From NCBI RefSeq assembly GCF_901905185.1, contig NZ_CABFMQ020000001.1:468118-532117 (forward strand): a stretch of DNA of 64,000 bases, written 5' to 3'. The stretch comes from Methylocella tundrae (lineage in GTDB: Bacteria; Pseudomonadota; Alphaproteobacteria; Rhizobiales; Beijerinckiaceae). The notes under the pieces are model-generated. The model did not search any database. It was not told the origin of the DNA and was given only the letters and a program-made list of their open reading frames with translations. Below, piece after piece: positions 19,284 to 26,866 of this stretch (its first letter is position 1; the number at the start of each line of letters is the position of its first letter). A program made the translations under genes and the position numbers.

Positions 19284-20432
19284 TCAATAAATGGCGGCGC
19301 CCGCGCCGACGTTGATGGACGCGTCCTTCATCGTTCCAACGATGAAGGCGACTTGCGCCTCCGTCAGATGAGCGTGGAAGGGAAGCGCCACGGCGCGGTC
19401 CGCAACCTTTTCGGTGACGAAGAAATCGCCGCGCCTATACCCAGCATTGAAGTAGAGGCGTTGCAGATGAAGAGGCTGCGAATAGGCCGCCGCTTCGATC
19501 TGTTCGCGATGGAGATCATCGACGATCGAGTCGCGGCTCGAACGGGAGAAGCGCGTCCCGAGATGGACAACATAAAGGAACCAGTGAACCTCTTCTACGT
19601 CCGGCGCGATATAGGGGTCCTTGATGCCCTCGAATGAGCGCAAATAATCATAATACCAGGCTTCGACGCATTTGCGGCGTGCGAGGAGAACGTCGATGCG
19701 ACGCAGCTGCGCAAGCCCAAGGGCGGCGGATAGATCGCTGAGATTGGCCTGGAGCGGCGCGACGGCGCCGATGACCACGGAGGATCGTTCGTCGATCCGC
19801 CGTGAGCGAAGGCGCCGGATGGCGATGGCCCGATCGTCGTCGTCGGTCACAATCATGCCGCCTTCGCCGCAGACGAGGGCTCCCGGCTGAGAAAAATCAA
19901 AGATGGAACAGTCGCCGAATGTGCCGACCGGGGATCCTTTGTAGATTGAACCGATCGCTTCGGTGGAGTCCTCGATCAAGGCGACTCCGGCGCTTTTCGC
20001 CAGTTCGCGCAGGGGTTGCCAGGGCGCAGGGTGGCCGTTGGCGTTGGCGCCGATGATGGCGCGTGTGCGCTCGGTAAGGACGGCCGCCGCTTTGTCCGGC
20101 GAGATCGTTCCCGCCCAGTAATCGATGTCGGCGAACACGGGGCGCGCGCCGCTCAACATGATGGCGTGGGCGGTTTCGCGGAAGGAATGAGCCGATGCGA
20201 CAACTTCGTCGCCTTTGCCGATGCCGAACGCTTGCAGCGTGAGCAGAAGGCCGATTTCACCGCTTGCTACTGCGATTGCATGCTTACGGCCAAGATATTG
20301 TGCGAAAGCCGCCTCGAATTCTTCGACAACGGGGCCCGCCGACAGGCTGGATGAGATGAGAACCTGACGCACCGCGTCGAGTTCGAATTCCGACATGTCA
20401 GGATCGCAAAGAGGCAGCGATGTCGCTTTCAT
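19284..20432 (-). CDS. DegT/DnrJ/EryC1-family protein lacking the PLP lysine
   Basis: A 382-residue fold-type I aminotransferase homologue. Family landmarks are IAVASGEIGLLLTLQAFGIG (55-74), GDEVVASAHSF (74-84), the PLP-contacting Asp in LIEDSTEAIGS (D155), and the CGEGGMIVTDD segment (188-197). The Schiff-base lysine, five residues before GEGG in active members, is replaced by Gly184 (FSQPGALVCGEGG). It should not transaminate by the normal mechanism. It overlaps the 93-residue gene by 4 bp upstream and runs to within 35 bp of the ferredoxin start. Binding, dehydration or a purely structural role is possible. Confidence 0.88.
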   Translation of the reverse strand: MKATSLPLCDPDMSEFELDAVRQVLISSSLSAGPVVEEFEAAFAQYLGRKHAIAVASGEIGLLLTLQAFGIGKGDEVVASAHSFRETAHAIMLSGARPVFADIDYWAGTISPDKAAAVLTERTRAIIGANANGHPAPWQPLRELAKSAGVALIEDSTEAIGSIYKGSPVGTFGDCSIFDFSQPGALVCGEGGMIVTDDDDRAIAIRRLRSRRIDERSSVVIGAVAPLQANLSDLSAALGLAQLRRIDVLLARRKCVEAWYYDYLRSFEGIKDPYIAPDVEEVHWFLYVVHLGTRFSRSSRDSIVDDLHREQIEAAAYSQPLHLQRLYFNAGYRRGDFFVTEKVADRAVALPFHAHLTEAQVAFIVGTMKDASINVGAGAAIY

Positions 20433-20701
20433 TTCTGCGCCTCGTTTGCCGCGAGCACGAGCCCGGTCGCTGTTGCGGGATCTGACGTTATTTTCCAGCA
20501 GTGGTCGCGGCCATCGAGCAGATAAAGATCGCAGCGCTCGAAGCGGCGGAAGGGCGTTTCATCGGCGACGTCCGAGGCGTCGCAACGACTGAGCGACAAG
20601 CCCGGGAATCGCCGCCTGAGTTCAGCGATCGTCGCGCCGTTGGCTTCGGCGGAAGCCAGCAGTTCGTCGATCGCGGCGAGGCTTTGCGCATCGAAACTCA
20701 T
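20429..20701 (-). CDS. Small nif-cluster protein, function unknown
   Basis: A protein of about 90 residues (from the Met at 20701; an alternative Met lies 9 bp upstream). It starts MSFDAQSLAAIDELLASAEA, then has a helix-turn segment ATIAELRRRFPGLSLSRCDA and an aromatic/acidic C-terminal half with two Cys and a His-Cys pair. It sits between nifT and the DegT-like gene with overlaps on both sides, so it is translationally coupled. Conserved position in nif operons is my recollection; no function is known to me. Confidence 0.75.
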   Translation of the reverse strand: MSFDAQSLAAIDELLASAEANGATIAELRRRFPGLSLSRCDASDVADETPFRRFERCDLYLLDGRDHCWKITSDPATATGLVLAANEAQK

Positions 20702-20702
20702 G

Positions 20703-20912
20703 TCATTCACTCAATCGCCGCGCTTCGACCGTAATCGGAAGCGTAGTTTCCGGCCCCATCTCAGGCAGAGCCAATTGCCAGCCGTTGGCGAGCGTGATCC
20801 GGCCGCCCCACATCTGCGGCCTTTCCATATCGACGATCGGCTCCTCAAGGTCCTTCTTGGGCACATAGGCCGAGAGAATTCCTTCTGAGCTTCTGCGGAT
20901 CATGATTTTCAC
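20703..20912 (-). CDS. nifT: NifT/FixU family protein
   Basis: A 69-residue NifT: MKIMIRRSSEGILSAYVPKK, then MWGGRITLANGWQLALPEM. It is a small beta-rich protein consistently linked to nifB/nifZ or nifHDK; knockouts elsewhere have little phenotype. A 113-bp gap without obvious signals separates it from the NifZ-type gene upstream. Confidence 0.93.
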   Translation of the reverse strand: MKIMIRRSSEGILSAYVPKKDLEEPIVDMERPQMWGGRITLANGWQLALPEMGPETTLPITVEARRLSE

Positions 20913-21025
20913 GGGGCGCCTTATCTGTTTGATTGCGTGGGCGTAGGTGTAGGTGGATAGACGTTCGCGGGCGGAGCATGACCTTAAAAAAACGCGAACC
21001 CTTTGCGTCGGATCACGCGGGGCGG

Positions 21026-21265
21026 TCAGACTGGCGCGATCTCATCCGCGAGGCAGCCAACGACCCGGCGTTCGCCAAACTCAACGAGATAGATCGGCGT
21101 TTCCGTTTCGACATGAGAGCCGACCTGGACGATTTCGCCCGGATCCCCCGCCCGCACCAAGAGAGCATCGGTGGGTTGATCGGGAAATGAGCCGTCGTTG
21201 AAAAGATCGGCGGTCGCACGAACGCGCTGCCCCCATTCAAATTTGGCCGGTCCAGAACCGTTCAT
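21026..21265 (-). CDS. Second NifZ-type protein
   Basis: A 79-residue SH3-like barrel protein of the NifZ domain type: FEWGQRVRATADLFNDGSFP, then LLVRAGDPGEIVQVGSHVET. The upstream gene (21280-21567) is the canonical NifZ, so this is a tandem divergent copy 14 bp downstream of it. NifZ aids P-cluster maturation. The start has a GCGGGAG-type site. Confidence 0.85.
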   Translation of the reverse strand: MNGSGPAKFEWGQRVRATADLFNDGSFPDQPTDALLVRAGDPGEIVQVGSHVETETPIYLVEFGERRVVGCLADEIAPV

Positions 21266-21279
21266 GAGGAACTCCCGCT

Positions 21280-21567
21280 TTAGATTTCTTTGACAATTTC
21301 GACCGGATCGATCTCTTTGCGTTTCATGCCAACGCGATAGCCGGTAGAAACGAATTCGACGCCGTAGATGTAGAATTGCTGGAGGAACGTGCCTATGCTG
21401 ACGACGTACCCTTCGTCGCCCTTGTTGCAAAGGATTTCGCCGATTTCCTTCCCCATGAAGGTGCCGTCGTTGCGCACTGTTCTGCGCGCCCGCACCCTCT
21501 GGCCATAGTTATACAATGGCGGATTGTTGAGTTCGACGACGTCGCTGTCCCGGCTGATGTTGGTCAT
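21280..21567 (-). CDS. nifZ: NifZ, P-cluster maturation protein
   Basis: A 95-residue NifZ: YNYGQRVRARRTVRNDGTFM, KGDEGYVVSIGTFLQQFYIY and GVEFVSTGYRVGMKRKE. NifZ acts as a chaperone in forming the second P-cluster of the MoFe protein. It overlaps the LRV gene by 4 bp. Confidence 0.92.
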   Translation of the reverse strand: MTNISRDSDVVELNNPPLYNYGQRVRARRTVRNDGTFMGKEIGEILCNKGDEGYVVSIGTFLQQFYIYGVEFVSTGYRVGMKRKEIDPVEIVKEI

Positions 21568-22430
21568 CTGCTGTCCTCCACGATTGGACGGTCCCTCAAA
21601 TCCGACGACACGAGGTTTGGCGATGCTGATGCGGGCGACGCCGGGTCCTGCGCCATCGTCGGCGCATCACGGCTCTTGTCGGCGGGCCGTGAGGAAATCC
21701 TGTCGCGCGCGGCGTCTCGAACGACAGGGTCTTCGTCGCCGGCGAGCGCGCGCACGATCTCGATATCCGCGCGCAGCACGATCTCGTAGCGAACGCGCCA
21801 ATCCGGATCGGCGGCGAGTCTCGCCAACCCTGCGGGATCGAGACGCCGCGCGACCTCCAGCCTGACCGCCGCATCTGAATCCGCCACCATTCGGGGAAGG
21901 TGCTCCATGCCGATGCGAACGGCGACGACGCGCCTGACCTCCACGTCCTCGTCGCCGACCAGCAGAACGAGGAGATCGGCCGGGATGCGCCGCGCCACGG
22001 TCTGACGCACGTAATAGTCCGAATCCTCCAGCATCGGGATGAGATCGGCGCCCTCGAGCCTCTGCGCGACACGGATGCGAACCTCACGATGCGGATCAGC
22101 GCGCAGTCGCAGCAGATAGCGCATCGGCAGGCGCCGGGCGGCGCTCCAACGAACCGTTTCCTCCGGATCGTCCAAAAGGGGCGGCAGATGAAAAACGTCA
22201 GCGGCCTTGGCGGCGCAGGCGCGCACCTCGAAATAGGGGTGCTTCAGATAGGTTTGCGCGGGACCAGGGTTCCAGTCGAAAAATCGATCAATGCGCCTTG
22301 CATACCGGTCGTGGACGCAGGCCTTGAGGGGCTGGCAGCGCGCCTCCGCAAGGAGGTCGCGATGGGCGCAGATCGCGCAATCAACGGCCTCGCCGCGCCA
22401 GTCGATAGCCACGTCAATGTCAGTCATCAT
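21564..22430 (-). CDS. LRV protein: [4Fe-4S] leucine-rich-variant repeat protein
   Basis: A 288-residue protein. The N-terminal cysteine-rich module (DCAICAHRDLLAEARCQPLK...C, residues 17-38) provides four Cys for a [4Fe-4S] cluster. It is followed by about eight 24-residue leucine-rich-variant repeats (DPHREVRIRVAQRLEG, DSDYYVRQTVARRIPA, DEDVEVRRVVAVRIGM, DSDAAVRLEVARRLDP), then a disordered Ser/Pro/Ala tail from about residue 250. It matches the Azotobacter vinelandii LRV protein encoded near nifB. The role is unknown; it probably docks nif maturation proteins. Confidence 0.9.
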   Translation of the reverse strand: MMTDIDVAIDWRGEAVDCAICAHRDLLAEARCQPLKACVHDRYARRIDRFFDWNPGPAQTYLKHPYFEVRACAAKAADVFHLPPLLDDPEETVRWSAARRLPMRYLLRLRADPHREVRIRVAQRLEGADLIPMLEDSDYYVRQTVARRIPADLLVLLVGDEDVEVRRVVAVRIGMEHLPRMVADSDAAVRLEVARRLDPAGLARLAADPDWRVRYEIVLRADIEIVRALAGDEDPVVRDAARDRISSRPADKSRDAPTMAQDPASPASASPNLVSSDLRDRPIVEDSR

Positions 22431-22962
22431 CTTCGACTCCCGAACGATCGGCGACGCTCAAAAGCAGCCCGGCATTGATCTTGTCGGAAGGATCAAGGTC
22501 AAGAAGCTTCATCACCGCGGCGCGTCCTTCGTCCAATGCGCCAATGCGCATCTGCAGGTAGGCGTAGCCCTTCAAGGTGAACATGAAGAAGCGTGGCAGA
22601 ACCGCTGCGAAGGAGCCAAAATCGGCGTCCTCACGGTTGACGTCGCGCCAGTCGCTCGCGAGACCAAGTTCGTTCGACGCCATGACGAGACATTTGCCCG
22701 CGACCTCAAGGGCCTTCAGCATATGGCCCTTGTAAAAATAGAAGCGATAGAGACCGATCAACACGGCCGGATGATCCGGCGCGAGGTCGCAAGCCGCGAG
22801 GAGGTGCGTCTCTGCAACGTCGTCAAGGTGGTAAGCCTCGCCGGCTTCGCGCAGACGCCGCTCGGCGGCGGCCGGCAAGCCGGCCCCGAGCACGGACGCG
22901 GCAATGGCGTCGATCTCGAGTCCGGCTGATGGCTGCGCGCCGATATCATCAGTCGCGAACAT
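22420..22962 (-). CDS. Helical-repeat (TPR-like) nif-cluster protein
   Basis: A 180-residue, all-helical protein with two segments that look like tetratricopeptide repeats (ETHLLAACDLAPDHPAVLIG and KGYAYLQMRIGALDEGRAAV). No cysteine motif or signal peptide. It lies between the second A-type carrier and the LRV gene and overlaps LRV by 11 bp. Conserved hypothetical; likely a protein-protein adaptor. Confidence is high that it is a gene and low for any role. Confidence 0.8.
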   Translation of the reverse strand: MFATDDIGAQPSAGLEIDAIAASVLGAGLPAAAERRLREAGEAYHLDDVAETHLLAACDLAPDHPAVLIGLYRFYFYKGHMLKALEVAGKCLVMASNELGLASDWRDVNREDADFGSFAAVLPRFFMFTLKGYAYLQMRIGALDEGRAAVMKLLDLDPSDKINAGLLLSVADRSGVEDDD

Positions 22963-22971
22963 GCTCTGCGC

Positions 22972-23328
22972 CTATTTCGCAGAGGAGAGCGCTGGTTCTG
23001 CAAAAGCGGTCGACTGACTGCTGCTGCAGGCGCAGGCGTCTTTCTTGGGATCGATGAAAGCGAACCCCGTCTTGGCCGGTGAATCGACGAAATCAATTGT
23101 GATTCCGTCGAGCAATAGCCGGCTCTCGGCGGGCAGAAAAAGCTTTACGCCATCCTGCGTGAATACCGCCTCGTTGCCTGCTGGGGCAGCCTGGACGCTG
23201 AACTCGGCGGAAAGGCCGGAGCATCCGCCGGGAGTGACCAACAACCGAAGGCCGCTTCCGGGCGCGCCGTCGAACATGACGAGGCGGCGGATGAACTTAT
23301 GAGCGGCCGGCGTCAGGCTGATGTTCAT
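22972..23328 (-). CDS. Second A-type Fe-S carrier (HesB/IscA-like)
   Basis: A 118-residue A-type carrier: [20 protein letters not shown], the first cysteine in [12 protein letters not shown], and two cysteines in [10 protein letters not shown]. It differs from the carrier at 6785 by having CxC followed by a Ser/Ala-rich 15-residue tail. It overlaps fdxN by 4 bp. A nifB-linked A-type carrier may supply clusters to NifB or the ferredoxin. Confidence 0.88.
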   Translation of the reverse strand: MNISLTPAAHKFIRRLVMFDGAPGSGLRLLVTPGGCSGLSAEFSVQAAPAGNEAVFTQDGVKLFLPAESRLLLDGITIDFVDSPAKTGFAFIDPKKDACACSSSQSTAFAEPALSSAK

Positions 23329-23558
23329 GCCGCGCTCCCGGTGGGCTGGTAGCGCGGATGGGAATTGTCGATCACGCATGTGTCGTCGACCGGGCAGACG
23401 GCGACGCATTGCGGCGTGTCGAAATAGCCGATGCATTCCGTGCACTTCTTCGGATTGATGACAAAGGTGCCGCCCTTCTCCGTAATGGCGACGTTCGGGC
23501 ATTCCGCCTCGCACGCCGAGCACGACGTGCATTGCGAGGCGACGATCTTGTAGGTCAT
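23325..23558 (-). CDS. fdxN: FdxN-type 2[4Fe-4S] ferredoxin
   Basis: A 77-residue bacterial-type ferredoxin. Cluster I is [13 protein letters not shown] and cluster II has the extended spacing CTEC-x8-CVAVCPVDD typical of nif/FdxN and R. capsulatus FdI-like proteins. It lies 41 bp downstream of nifB, the normal location. FdxN donates electrons to NifB or nitrogenase in other diazotrophs. Confidence 0.94.
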   Translation of the reverse strand: MTYKIVASQCTSCSACEAECPNVAITEKGGTFVINPKKCTECIGYFDTPQCVAVCPVDDTCVIDNSHPRYQPTGSAA

Positions 23559-23599
23559 AGCTGTCTCCTTTCTGACGATTGCTGCGGCGTCCGTCCCGG

Positions 23600-25156
23600 T
23601 CAGACCGGGACGAAAGCGCCTTGACGGATATCGGCGTCCCCGCGCTCGACATGCTGGACCTCGCCGCTGTTCACCTTCGCGAGATAGTCCTTGAAGTAGG
23701 AGATCGCAGACTGCTCGATGAATTCGAATGCGTATTGGTCGACCGGGTCGATGCCGGCGGCGCGCAGGGAGTCCTTCGGGCAGCCGCCGATCTTTGCGAC
23801 GAACACGGCGGCGCAGTCGTTGATCGCGCGGATCACCGTCTCGAGCGCGTCCTCCTCGCCATAGCCGCCCTGGCAGTAAAGATCGACGCGGCGATGCCCG
23901 ACGAACTTCGCGCCCTTGGTGCTGAGCTCATAGACCTGGAACTCCTTGGCGTGGCCGAAGTGCTCGTTGACGCGGCCGCTGCCCTTGGTCGCAACCGCGA
24001 TCAGGATCTTGATGTCGCTCGCCGCGCCTGCGAGCGTCTCGAGCTCCGCGTTCTTGGCTTCGACCTTTGCGATGCGCTCTTCTTCGACCTTGGTCTGATA
24101 AGCCTTACGGGATTCGAGGTCGTAATTGACCTCCATTTCCATGATCTTGTCAGTGGTGAATTCGGCGCTGCGATCTTCGCCAAGAAGGCCGACGGCGTCG
24201 GCGCGGCATTGGCGGCAATGCCGCATCATGTTCATTTCGCCTTCGCAGCTATCCTGCAGGGCCTTCAGCTCCTGCGCCGAAGGACCGCGCTGGCCGTTGA
24301 GGCCGAACACCGTGCCATGCTCAGGCGCGGAGATCAGCGGCATGATGTTGTGCAGGAAGGCGCCGCGCGACTTCACAGCCCTGTTGACCTCGACGAGATG
24401 CTGATCGTTGACGCCCGGGATCATCACCGAGTTGACCTTGCAGAGAATGCCCCGCTCGGTGAGCATTTCGAGGCCTTGCAACTGACGGTCGGTGAGGATC
24501 TTGGCCGCCTCGATGCCGGTGACGCGCTTGTTTTTCCAGAAGATCCACGGATAGATTTTGGCGCCGACTTCGGGATCGGTCATATTGATGGTGATCGTCA
24601 CGTGATCAACGTTGAAGCTCGCGATCGTATCGACGTGGTCGGGCAACGCCAGGCCGTTGGTGGACAAGCAGAGCTTGATGTCGGGCGCCGTTTTCGAGAT
24701 GAGCTCGAACGTCTTGAATGTCTTCACAGGATTGGCCAGCGGATCGCCGGGACCCGCGATTCCAAGCACCGTCATTTGCGGGATCGTCGACGCGACCGCC
24801 AGCACCTTTTTGGCGGCTTGTTCGGGCGTCAGCTTTTCGCTGACGACTCCGGGGCGCGATTCATTGGCGCAGTCATATTTGCGGTTGCAATAGTTGCACT
24901 GAATGTTGCAGGCGGGCGCGACGGCGACATGCATGCGCGCGTAGTGATGGTGAGCCTCTTCGCTGTAGCAGGGATGGTTTTTGACCTTCTCCCACACTTC
25001 AGGAGCCATATCAGCGGGGCCGGCGGAGGTGCCGCAACTGGCTTTGCCGCTTCCGCCGCTGGTGCCGCATCCCTTATGTTCAGCAATCTTCTGCAACAGA
25101 TCGCCGAGAACTTCTGTGCTCTCGCCATGTAGATTGGGTTGATAGGCTTCTTCCAT
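23600..25156 (-). CDS. nifB: NifB, radical SAM FeMo-co core synthase
   Basis: A 518-residue protein with the radical SAM motif CNIQCNYC (CxxxCxxC) near residue 90, [13 protein letters not shown], and a C-terminal NifX-like domain starting at about residue 365 ([20 protein letters not shown]). It makes NifB-co (the carbide-containing 8Fe core). The start [12 protein letters not shown] has a GAGGAAT-type site; an upstream extension to 25237 lacks family sequence. It is the first gene of the operon that runs to the SIR2-like gene. Confidence 0.97.
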   Translation of the reverse strand: MEEAYQPNLHGESTEVLGDLLQKIAEHKGCGTSGGSGKASCGTSAGPADMAPEVWEKVKNHPCYSEEAHHHYARMHVAVAPACNIQCNYCNRKYDCANESRPGVVSEKLTPEQAAKKVLAVASTIPQMTVLGIAGPGDPLANPVKTFKTFELISKTAPDIKLCLSTNGLALPDHVDTIASFNVDHVTITINMTDPEVGAKIYPWIFWKNKRVTGIEAAKILTDRQLQGLEMLTERGILCKVNSVMIPGVNDQHLVEVNRAVKSRGAFLHNIMPLISAPEHGTVFGLNGQRGPSAQELKALQDSCEGEMNMMRHCRQCRADAVGLLGEDRSAEFTTDKIMEMEVNYDLESRKAYQTKVEEERIAKVEAKNAELETLAGAASDIKILIAVATKGSGRVNEHFGHAKEFQVYELSTKGAKFVGHRRVDLYCQGGYGEEDALETVIRAINDCAAVFVAKIGGCPKDSLRAAGIDPVDQYAFEFIEQSAISYFKDYLAKVNSGEVQHVERGDADIRQGAFVPV

Positions 25157-25259
25157 ATCGATTCCTCGCGGTAGGCTCTGCGCCAGACATCTCGGATCGC
25201 GGGCTCGAACTGCGTGACCTCTGTCGCGGGCGAGCAAAGCGTTGTGCGAGAGATAGTTG

Positions 25260-25274
25260 GCAACAAGCGTGCCA
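25260..25274 (-). promoter_or_regulatory. Sigma-54 promoter of the nifB operon
   Basis: TGGCACGCTTGTTGC on the minus strand, a perfect TGGCAC-N5-TTGC, 103 bp upstream of the nifB start, with a NifA UAS 59 bp further upstream. Confidence 0.93.
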
Positions 25275-25333
25275 TCACTATTCGAGGATGCAACAGCCTG
25301 ATATTTAGAGAGGTTTTAGATTAGGGAGGGGGA

Positions 25334-25349
25334 TGTCGCTATGCTGACA
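25334..25349. promoter_or_regulatory. NifA UAS of nifB
   Basis: TGTCGCTATGCTGACA is an exact TGT-N10-ACA located 59 bp upstream of the nifB -24 element. Confidence 0.87.
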
Positions 25350-25713
25350 CATGTCTGGAAACGGATAAGCGGCATGTCGGCAAATCGACATTCAAGCGGA
25401 CGGCCGCACGGGTATGGCCGCACGGGTATGGCCGCACTTGCGATTTGCAGAAAGCGGACAGCCGGAAAGCAACAGTCGCGGGCGGAAAGCATGGATAAAG
25501 CGTGGCGATCATGCGTCAATGATCTGCGTCAAATTCGCTCGGGGTTTTGGATCTGGGGCGCCCGGCGGTTTTCTCCGACGCCTCATGTCCGCGTGGCCGC
25601 GAATGCGGTGGCGCCGTCGCCGGGCCTACGGGCTTGCTTCGGGCGCGGAGTGAGAAATCAGCGGCGGCGGATGATTATGCCGATGCACAATGGAAAATCT
25701 GGGGGGCGATGGC
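25350..25713. other. Non-coding stretch between the nifB regulatory region and the YqeB-like gene
   Basis: No reading frame here has family sequence or a good ribosome site. It holds a short tandem repeat (25402-25438) and otherwise nothing I can name. The convergent YqeB-like gene ends at 25714. Confidence 0.6.
25402..25438. repeat. 14-bp tandem repeat
   Basis: GGCCGCACGGGTAT occurs twice in tandem, followed by a third partial copy (GGCCGCACT). It lies upstream of the nifB UAS; no function is evident. Confidence 0.8.
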
Positions 25714-26559
25714 CTATGGCGATCTTTGGGAAATCGCGGAGTTGCTCTTTTCTCTGCGGTCAACGTAATCCTGAATGACGCGCATCACGGCGCTCGCCGT
25801 TGATCGTCCGGCTTTGTCCATTCCCGTCCAAATCGCCTGGCGCGTTCTCGGCTCGACCTCGGCCAGAATGTCGCCTTCCACAACTTCGCTTCCGTCGCGC
25901 GCGACGCCGACAAGAATGCCGTCGATCAATGCGCTGACGGGCGCGCCATGAACATGGCCGACGACAAATCCGCGGAATGCGCGGGAGCCGAGGTCGACGG
26001 CCGTTTGCCAAAGACCGCGGCTATCGGCGTAGACGAAGCGTTCCAATAGTCTGCGCGGCTCCCTCGCGTCCCCGCCGACGGGGATGGCGGCCCTCCGCGA
26101 AGGCGCCGACAGAGCGACGTCGCAGTTGACGCCGCTCGCGAAGCCGGGGCCGAGCCCGATCGCGAACCGCGCCAGATTCCTGAGATCAGGCCTCTGTGCG
26201 GGCCCTTGCAGTCTGGCGTCGATGATAAGATCAAGGCGGCGAAGGACTAAAAGATCCGAAAGTCCGAGCGGCGTTATAGCGACGACATTGGCGCGCGAGA
26301 GCGCTGAGAGCACTTCCAAACTCGTCTCGACGCGCTCGGCGGAAATTTCGTCGATCGCCGCGTGATCGCCGAACAGGGCGCCGTGGAACGACATCCCGCG
26401 TTTGAAAACGGGAGGGCTTGGATCATGCGAGAGGACGACCCCGCAGCCGTTACGGTGAAGATAGACGGCGATGGCCGAGGCGATTTCATTGGCCCCGAGA
26501 ATCACGGCGAAGGGTTTTGGCGACAGGGCGTGCGTTAGAAAATGCGAATGGTCGCTCAT
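25714..26559 (-). CDS. YqeB/EF2563-like molybdoenzyme accessory protein
   Basis: A 281-residue protein with a Rossmann-like nucleotide-binding start (FAVILGANEIASAIAVYLHR). ANVVAITPLGLSDLLVLRRLDLIIDAR, GLGPGFASGVNCDVAL and a C-terminal swivelling/biotinyl-like region (DGILVGVARDGSEVVEGDIL) resemble the YqeB family associated with molybdenum hydroxylase maturation. I choose the ATG preceded by GGAGGACTTGGGC. It is divergent from nifA behind its own sigma-54-like element. A role in Mo handling during nitrogen fixation is inferred. Confidence 0.75.
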   Translation of the reverse strand: MSDHSHFLTHALSPKPFAVILGANEIASAIAVYLHRNGCGVVLSHDPSPPVFKRGMSFHGALFGDHAAIDEISAERVETSLEVLSALSRANVVAITPLGLSDLLVLRRLDLIIDARLQGPAQRPDLRNLARFAIGLGPGFASGVNCDVALSAPSRRAAIPVGGDAREPRRLLERFVYADSRGLWQTAVDLGSRAFRGFVVGHVHGAPVSALIDGILVGVARDGSEVVEGDILAEVEPRTRQAIWTGMDKAGRSTASAVMRVIQDYVDRREKSNSAISQRSP

Positions 26560-26584
26560 GCCCAAGTCCTCCACCAGCCGCTTA

Positions 26585-26599
26585 GCAAACGATGGGCCA
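26585..26599 (-). promoter_or_regulatory. Candidate sigma-54 promoter of the YqeB-like gene
   Basis: On the minus strand TGGCCCATCGTTTGC has GG-N10-GC and a full TTGC. It differs from TGGCAC at one position. The predicted start is only about 14 nt before the ATG at 26559, leaving just room for the GGAGG site. Confidence 0.65.
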
Positions 26600-26712
26600 A
26601 TGCCCTTTTGCGCGGCAGGCGGGCGTTTTGTCGCAGAGGAAGGACATCGATCTGATCGACGGCTATATGCAAATAGATGGAGCGCTTAAGGCGGAAGCCG
26701 TTGATTTCAGGC

Positions 26713-26728
26713 TGTCGCAAAACAGACA
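26713..26728. promoter_or_regulatory. NifA UAS in the nifA/yqeB-like intergenic region
   Basis: TGTCGCAAAACAGACA, an exact TGT-N10-ACA, 113 bp from the YqeB-like -24 element and 75 bp from the candidate nifA promoter. It could act in both directions. Confidence 0.75.
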
Positions 26729-26784
26729 AACCTGCCGCCGCAAGTCTGCGCCTGCTTCGATGTGCAGACACGCTTTGGCTGAAA

Positions 26785-26800
26785 TGTCAGCTTGTGTACA
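26785..26800. promoter_or_regulatory. Second NifA UAS, abutting the candidate nifA promoter
   Basis: TGTCAGCTTGTGTACA is another exact TGT-N10-ACA. It ends 3 bp before the -24 element at 26804, too close for normal enhancer action on nifA, so occupancy could repress nifA or help the opposite promoter at long range. Confidence 0.65.
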
Positions 26801-26803
26801 AAA

Positions 26804-26818
26804 CGGCATGTATTTTGC
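26804..26818 (+). promoter_or_regulatory. Candidate sigma-54 promoter of nifA
   Basis: CGGCATGTATTTTGC has the GG-N10-GC spacing with TTGC. It would give a leader of about 35 nt before the nifA ATG. It suggests NifA autoregulation, but other promoters cannot be excluded. Confidence 0.55.
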
Positions 26819-26866
26819 TGTGCAACATCATAAGAATGTTTTTCATCCTGATCGAAGGCGAATGTG

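Noticed and set aside
23579..25132. 517-codon frame opposite nifB
   Set aside because: Mirror frame of nifB; no recognisable motif.
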